A stretch of 64,000 nt of DNA, taken from assembly GCF_017874035.1 (NCBI RefSeq), contig NZ_JAGGKV010000010.1, positions 62,001 to 126,000 of the forward strand. Direction: 5' to 3'. Source of the DNA: Paenibacillus aceris (GTDB lineage Bacteria > Bacillota > Bacilli > Paenibacillales > NBRC-103111). Shown piece by piece: positions 60,338-64,000 of the stretch. The position numbers and the translations under genes were made by a program. A model generated the notes under the pieces. That model was given only the letters and a program-made list of their open reading frames with translations. It made no database searches and was not told the DNA's origin. Every line of letters begins with the position of its first letter. Position 1 is the stretch's first letter.

Positions 60338-60787
60338 CTAGCCTAATTTCCTGCCAGCGCCTACTGTTTTCGTTGAATTATAATAACGCAGCCAATCAGT
60401 TATATACAACATTTTCATTAAGAAATCCGGCGCACTCCCCTGCAGATAGCTGTATTTCTCCTCTTGCAGCAGTTGATGCATCTCCCAGCTTTTCAAAAAT
60501 AATGTTTTGACAAAGGCCTCTTCCGTTTGCGGCTTATGAAGATCCGTTCCCCGAGAGAGCTCAATCTCCTCAAAAATAACGCCTCTATAATAAGGATATA
60601 CATTCACCTGGCGTCCCATATCGACATAGGCAAGACCTGTATATTCGAATGGCAGCCAAATTAAATTCGTCTTCCTGTCTTCCAGTTTAACGGTGTACGC
60701 TAAGCCCATATTCAAAGCAACCGGCTGAGGGTAATTGTTTATGACACCAGATCGCAGGTGATCCATGATATACTCAACGAAATTCAT
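60338..60787 (-). CDS. Hypothetical cytosolic protein
   Basis: 149 residues, GAGGAAG upstream. Mixed alpha/beta, Tyr-rich (YTVKLEDRKTNLIWLPFEYTG; VYPYYRGVIFEEIEL). No signal or family recognised. Confidence 0.65.
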   Translation of the reverse strand: MNFVEYIMDHLRSGVINNYPQPVALNMGLAYTVKLEDRKTNLIWLPFEYTGLAYVDMGRQVNVYPYYRGVIFEEIELSRGTDLHKPQTEEAFVKTLFLKSWEMHQLLQEEKYSYLQGSAPDFLMKMLYITDWLRYYNSTKTVGAGRKLG

Positions 60788-60963
60788 CGTGTTCTTCCTC
60801 TCCGAAGGACCTGTTTTACCTCAGTATCCTTCCTTCATATTGCGTGCTAACGCCTTCTATTGTCAAGACCGCAATTCATATGCGTTCCATTATTTACATA
60901 AAAAGTACCAATTGTTGCGATACTAGTCCAAAGACATTTTGAAGTGAAGAGGAAGGATTTCTT

Positions 60964-62226
60964 TTGCCAACAAATTCCACACCCCGATGGACGATGGCTG
61001 CTGTCAGAAGGTTCGATATTATCTACGTGCAGCGACGAAACCCCCTTATGGTCGCATGGTGGTCTGCATCCTTTCCTGGCTTCGGTCATCTGCTCATGTA
61101 CAAAAATACGACAGGTATCCTGTTAACGCTTTCTGAAGTCATCATTAATTCATTGGCAAAAATCAATTTAGCTATGGTGTATTCGTTTAGCGGCAATTTC
61201 GCCATGGCGAAGCAAGTCTTGCATCCACAATGGCTATTCGGTTATATGTTTATTTATTTCTTTGCGATCTGGGACAGCTACCGTTGCTCCATTGAAGCCA
61301 ATAAACACTACGAACTCGCTATACTGGAAAATGGACGAATTCCTGTGCATTTAATGCGTTCAACCGGTATCCAATTTCTTGAAAAGAAGAGACCTCTTGT
61401 TGCGGCCTACTGCTCGCTTATTTTTCCAGGTCTTGGACAGCTATATAATAAGCATATTTGGCTTGGTTTCTACGGGATTTTCTGGTGGTGGATTTATATC
61501 ACATTTTCCCACTTCTATGAAGCGCTGATGGCTCTCATCTTGGGACATAACCGCATGGTTGTCAGTATTTTGAATCCGCAGTGGCTCATGTTCATGCCAT
61601 CCGTGCTCGGAGGAGCTATGTACCACTCATATACAAGCGCGATTGAACAAAATCGGCTTTTCCGCATTACCCAGCGCCAATATTTAACCGATTATTATGA
61701 GAAAGCAAGGATAGATTCAATGAATGGAACCGAACGTAACTCCCCTTTATGGATGATAGGCACATTTGAGCATTGCACGGAAATAGAACAAGCTTTAAGC
61801 ATACTGGAACATAGCGGCATTCATCCAAGCCGGATCCAACCCGTCCTCATGGACGCCCATGCAGACAAATCGTTAACAATCGTTGATCAACGCTTTGATG
61901 GCACGGCAAAATCCGTTGAAATTGGCTTTGCCAGCGCAACAGCCTGCGGTGTCTTGGGGATCAGCCTTGGCTTTGTCTTAGAATGGGGCCCTATTATTTG
62001 GGGGCTCATTTTCGGTTTCGGCGGCTTCCTGCTTGGATTTGGCCTCGGTCACATGATCAAATCCAAGCACCGTCTCCCCCGTCAAAAGCATAAGCTTCCG
62101 GAAGTGACGGTGCTTGTACAGTATCTAAATGAAGAAGAGGCTTCCTTCATCCAACAAACATTTTGGCGCTACAAAGCTATTACGGTGGGTAAAATCGAGC
62201 GCCCGCGAACTATGATTGCACCTTGA
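60964..62226 (+). CDS. Membrane protein with duplicated TM module
   Basis: 420 residues from TTG 60964 (GAGGAAGGA upstream). Two homologous halves: PLMVAWWSASFPGFGHLLMY and PLVAAYCSLIFPGLGQLYNK (FPGxGxLY motif as in TM2-like proteins), each followed by membrane helices. The C-terminal part has a ferredoxin-like fold (about 265-310, FEHCTEIEQALSILEHSGI) and a glycine-rich helix pair as in general-stress proteins. Function unknown. Confidence 0.75.
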   Translation: MPTNSTPRWTMAAVRRFDIIYVQRRNPLMVAWWSASFPGFGHLLMYKNTTGILLTLSEVIINSLAKINLAMVYSFSGNFAMAKQVLHPQWLFGYMFIYFFAIWDSYRCSIEANKHYELAILENGRIPVHLMRSTGIQFLEKKRPLVAAYCSLIFPGLGQLYNKHIWLGFYGIFWWWIYITFSHFYEALMALILGHNRMVVSILNPQWLMFMPSVLGGAMYHSYTSAIEQNRLFRITQRQYLTDYYEKARIDSMNGTERNSPLWMIGTFEHCTEIEQALSILEHSGIHPSRIQPVLMDAHADKSLTIVDQRFDGTAKSVEIGFASATACGVLGISLGFVLEWGPIIWGLIFGFGGFLLGFGLGHMIKSKHRLPRQKHKLPEVTVLVQYLNEEEASFIQQTFWRYKAITVGKIERPRTMIAP

Positions 62227-63459
62227 ACTGTTGAACCACGCGCTGCAGCGCTTCCGCCGATTCGGCCAAGTGAATGACCGAGCCATCTATCGCTTCCATC
62301 GCAAGTAATTGGAGCGGATCGCCTGCTCGGCAAGCTTCCTGACCTCAGACGCTACGACCGCAAAGCCGCGGCCATGCTCCCCTGCGCGTGCAGCTTATAT
62401 AGAAGCGTTTAGCGCAAGCAAATTGGTTTGCGAAACAATCCCTGCGATGATATCCACGATATGATGAATATCCTGCGACCTGTCCCCTACCCGGTTGATG
62501 ACGTGCGTAGAATTCTCTACGGAATGCTCGATGCGCATCATTTGCTGGATCGTTTCCGAAATAGAGACATCACCCCGTATCGCATCTTCTCTGGCATCGA
62601 TCGTTGCGGCCGCTACCGCAGCCGTAGAATCCGCCATGCGCTGAATTCCTGCCGCCATCTCTTCCAAGGCTCTCGCGCTCTCCGATGCGCCATGATCCTG
62701 AGCCGCAGTCCCTGCAGCAACCCTATCAACCGCATGCGCGATTTCGCTGCTGGCGAGCACCTTGCGCCGGGCTTGCGTCCCCAACTCGCCGCCCGATTGC
62801 TGAACCGAAGCCGTATTTATATAAAAGCAAGGGTTAACCCGATAACTACGATCGCTGCGCCGGAGATCAGCAAAGTTTTTACCATAAGAGATATGTCGGC
62901 ATTCAACTGATTTTGAGATGCCTCTTGCTTTCCCTCGTAGGCTGCGACCATAGCGCCTGTCATCTCATAGATGCGGTTTTTGGCTTCATCCGCCTCGTCA
63001 TCCACTTTTTTGTATTCCACTTTTAACTGCTGCACTGTATACTTATTTTGATTGTTGTTGACTCTGCTTTACAATCTCCTGCGCCCTCTGCCGCTCTTCT
63101 TCGGTCTGCGCCGATGCGGTTATTCGCTCGACGAGTTCCTCGTATGGCTTCAACTGCTTCTTATAATCCTCTATGACTTCACTATTGTTGTTGATTTTCA
63201 AGTCAGCCTGATTGCTGTACAGGACGCCCACCATGCTTTTCAAGGAAAGAGCCAGCTTCTCGTTATTCATACTTTCCGTCTGTTCCTCCACGCTAAGCTT
63301 CGTGGAACTTATCATTCGGTAGGAAAGCCCAGCTGAGGCTATGAACAGCAAGATCAGAGCGATAAAACTAATCAGAAACTTTAACCTTATGGAATGTACA
63401 AAAGAAGTCAAGAGGACCACCGCCTTCCGAATTTTAACGAAAACTATTCTATGGCTCAA
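62210..63459 (-). pseudogene. Decayed methyl-accepting chemotaxis protein
   Basis: From 63459: a TM1 and sensor helix (to 63043), a frameshift, rest of sensor and TM2 (63035-62817), a deletion that removes HAMP and the start of the signalling domain, then MCP signal core (62784-62395; SARALEEMAAGIQRMADS, QTNLLALNASI), a nonsense codon (NASI then TAA where GAA is expected), continuing AARAGEHGRGFAVVASEVRK, another deletion, and a tail to 62210. At least four lesions, so non-functional. Confidence 0.9.
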
Positions 63460-63592
63460 TAAGAAAATCCTTTTAATTTCGACGAAATTCTACACGTTTT
63501 ACAATATTCATCCATAACGACTCATGTTTTAACGTTCTTACGAATCTTATAGGTATGAGATTATGCCATCATATATTTTTTGGGCGCATTTC

Positions 63593-63617
63593 GAACTTTT
63601 TTTAACCTTCGAGCGTC
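63593..63617 (+). promoter_or_regulatory. Candidate ECF-type promoter for the sigma gene
   Basis: GAAC (63593-63596), 17-nt T-rich spacer, CGTC (63614-63617), as at autoregulated ECF promoters (AAC-N16/17-CGTC). 20 nt before the start codon. Confidence 0.5.
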
Positions 63618-63637
63618 TAATTCAGAGAGGTGAGAGA

Positions 63638-64000
63638 ATGGAGACGACCGGTGTCCATGTTTTTGAATATTTAAAGTACGTATCTGAAACAACTGATCAA
63701 AAAGTAATTCTTCGCAATTTGATGGAGACCTATGGAAACGACGTTTGGAACTATGCTTTCAGCATTTGTCGCAACTCGGATTTAGCCGATGATATTACCC
63801 AAGACGCTTTCTTAAAAGTTTATCGCAATCTTACTACATTCCGCGGCGAGGCTTCGGTCAAAACTTGGCTTCTTACCATTACACGCAATACAACTTATGA
63901 CTATCTACGCAAAGCTTTCTGGCGCAAAGTTACGCTTGTTGGCTTCATTCAATCAACAGGCACATCCAACTCTGCTGAAACAGAAGCCATGGAGAAATTA
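63638..64000 (+). CDS. RNA polymerase ECF sigma factor, N-terminal part (cut by window edge)
   Basis: ATG 63638 with GAGAGGTGA upstream; 121 residues visible, open at the right edge. Region 2 is clear: YAFSICRNSDLADDITQDAF, then LKVYRNLTTFRGEASVKTWL and TRNTTYDYLRK (regions 2.2-2.4). Sigma-70 family, ECF size class. An anti-sigma gene would be expected downstream. Confidence 0.92.
   Translation, partial: METTGVHVFEYLKYVSETTDQKVILRNLMETYGNDVWNYAFSICRNSDLADDITQDAFLKVYRNLTTFRGEASVKTWLLTITRNTTYDYLRKAFWRKVTLVGFIQSTGTSNSAETEAMEKL

Overview
The window looks like a chromosomal segment of an aerobic, endospore-forming Gram-positive bacterium of the Paenibacillus type. The basis is: a tricistronic gerA-type germinant receptor operon, a gerP spore-coat permeability operon, an Hsp20-like (GerT-type) spore gene, a PAS-rich soluble sporulation-type kinase, SLH-domain exoproteins, many lipoproteins, strong AGGAGG-type ribosome sites, and protein families shared with Bacillus and Paenibacillus. 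The genus is an inference; no rRNA is present. I see no tRNA, rRNA, CRISPR array, prophage or intact insertion sequence.

Layout. 1-6.5 kb: end of a Ktr-type K+ channel gene, a three-PAS histidine kinase, and the gerA-gerB-gerC operon. 6.6-13.7 kb: housekeeping genes (sodA, Crp-like regulator, mutY, cytochrome c lipoprotein, acpS, aldo/keto reductase, nadE, bacilliredoxin). 13.8-18.5 kb: a deacetylase/Lgt-like operon and a LiaI-PspA-PspC-PspA envelope-stress operon. 18.7-22.4 kb: an orphan gerPF-like gene, a YtrA-type GntR/ABC operon and a secreted phosphoesterase. 22.5-31.3 kb: one long LysR-controlled sulfur-amino-acid salvage cluster (two flavin monooxygenases, GNAT, DinB-fold protein, M20 deacetylase, four-gene ABC importer), equivalent to the Bacillus ytmI/cmo operon. 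31.5-36.8 kb: a secreted three-repeat protein, a two-component system and a degenerate ApbE-like gene, tied together by a distinctive 11-bp-periodic operator. 36.8-46 kb: a DnaA-box cluster, a flavoprotein, a TcyP-like symporter, an inositol-phosphatase family gene, an aldolase-type gene and a second two-component system. 46.4-51.3 kb: NlpC/P60 peptidase, GerT-like gene, gerPABCDE and a GH18-SLH protein. 51.4-57.5 kb: a frameshifted diguanylate cyclase, an orphan response regulator, thiN, a second deacetylase, a PilZ protein and free-Met-sulfoxide reductase. 57.5-64 kb: a repeat array, araD with AraR-like operators, SLH and membrane proteins, a decayed chemoreceptor, and the start of an ECF sigma factor gene.

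Most interesting signals. (1) Three intergenic elements share one architecture: four imperfect palindromes whose centres are 51-52, 62 and 51-52 bp apart (19016-19194, 32972-33149, 57687-57867). (2) Direct repeats of a CTGA/TCAG core at exactly 11-bp intervals sit against the -10 box of three promoters around one two-component system, which defines its probable regulon from sequence alone. (3) Five DnaA boxes lie on one strand at 21/22/21/11-bp spacing, upstream of a flavoprotein gene. (4) A triplicated 7-bp unit puts a diguanylate cyclase out of frame, consistent with slipped-strand on/off switching.
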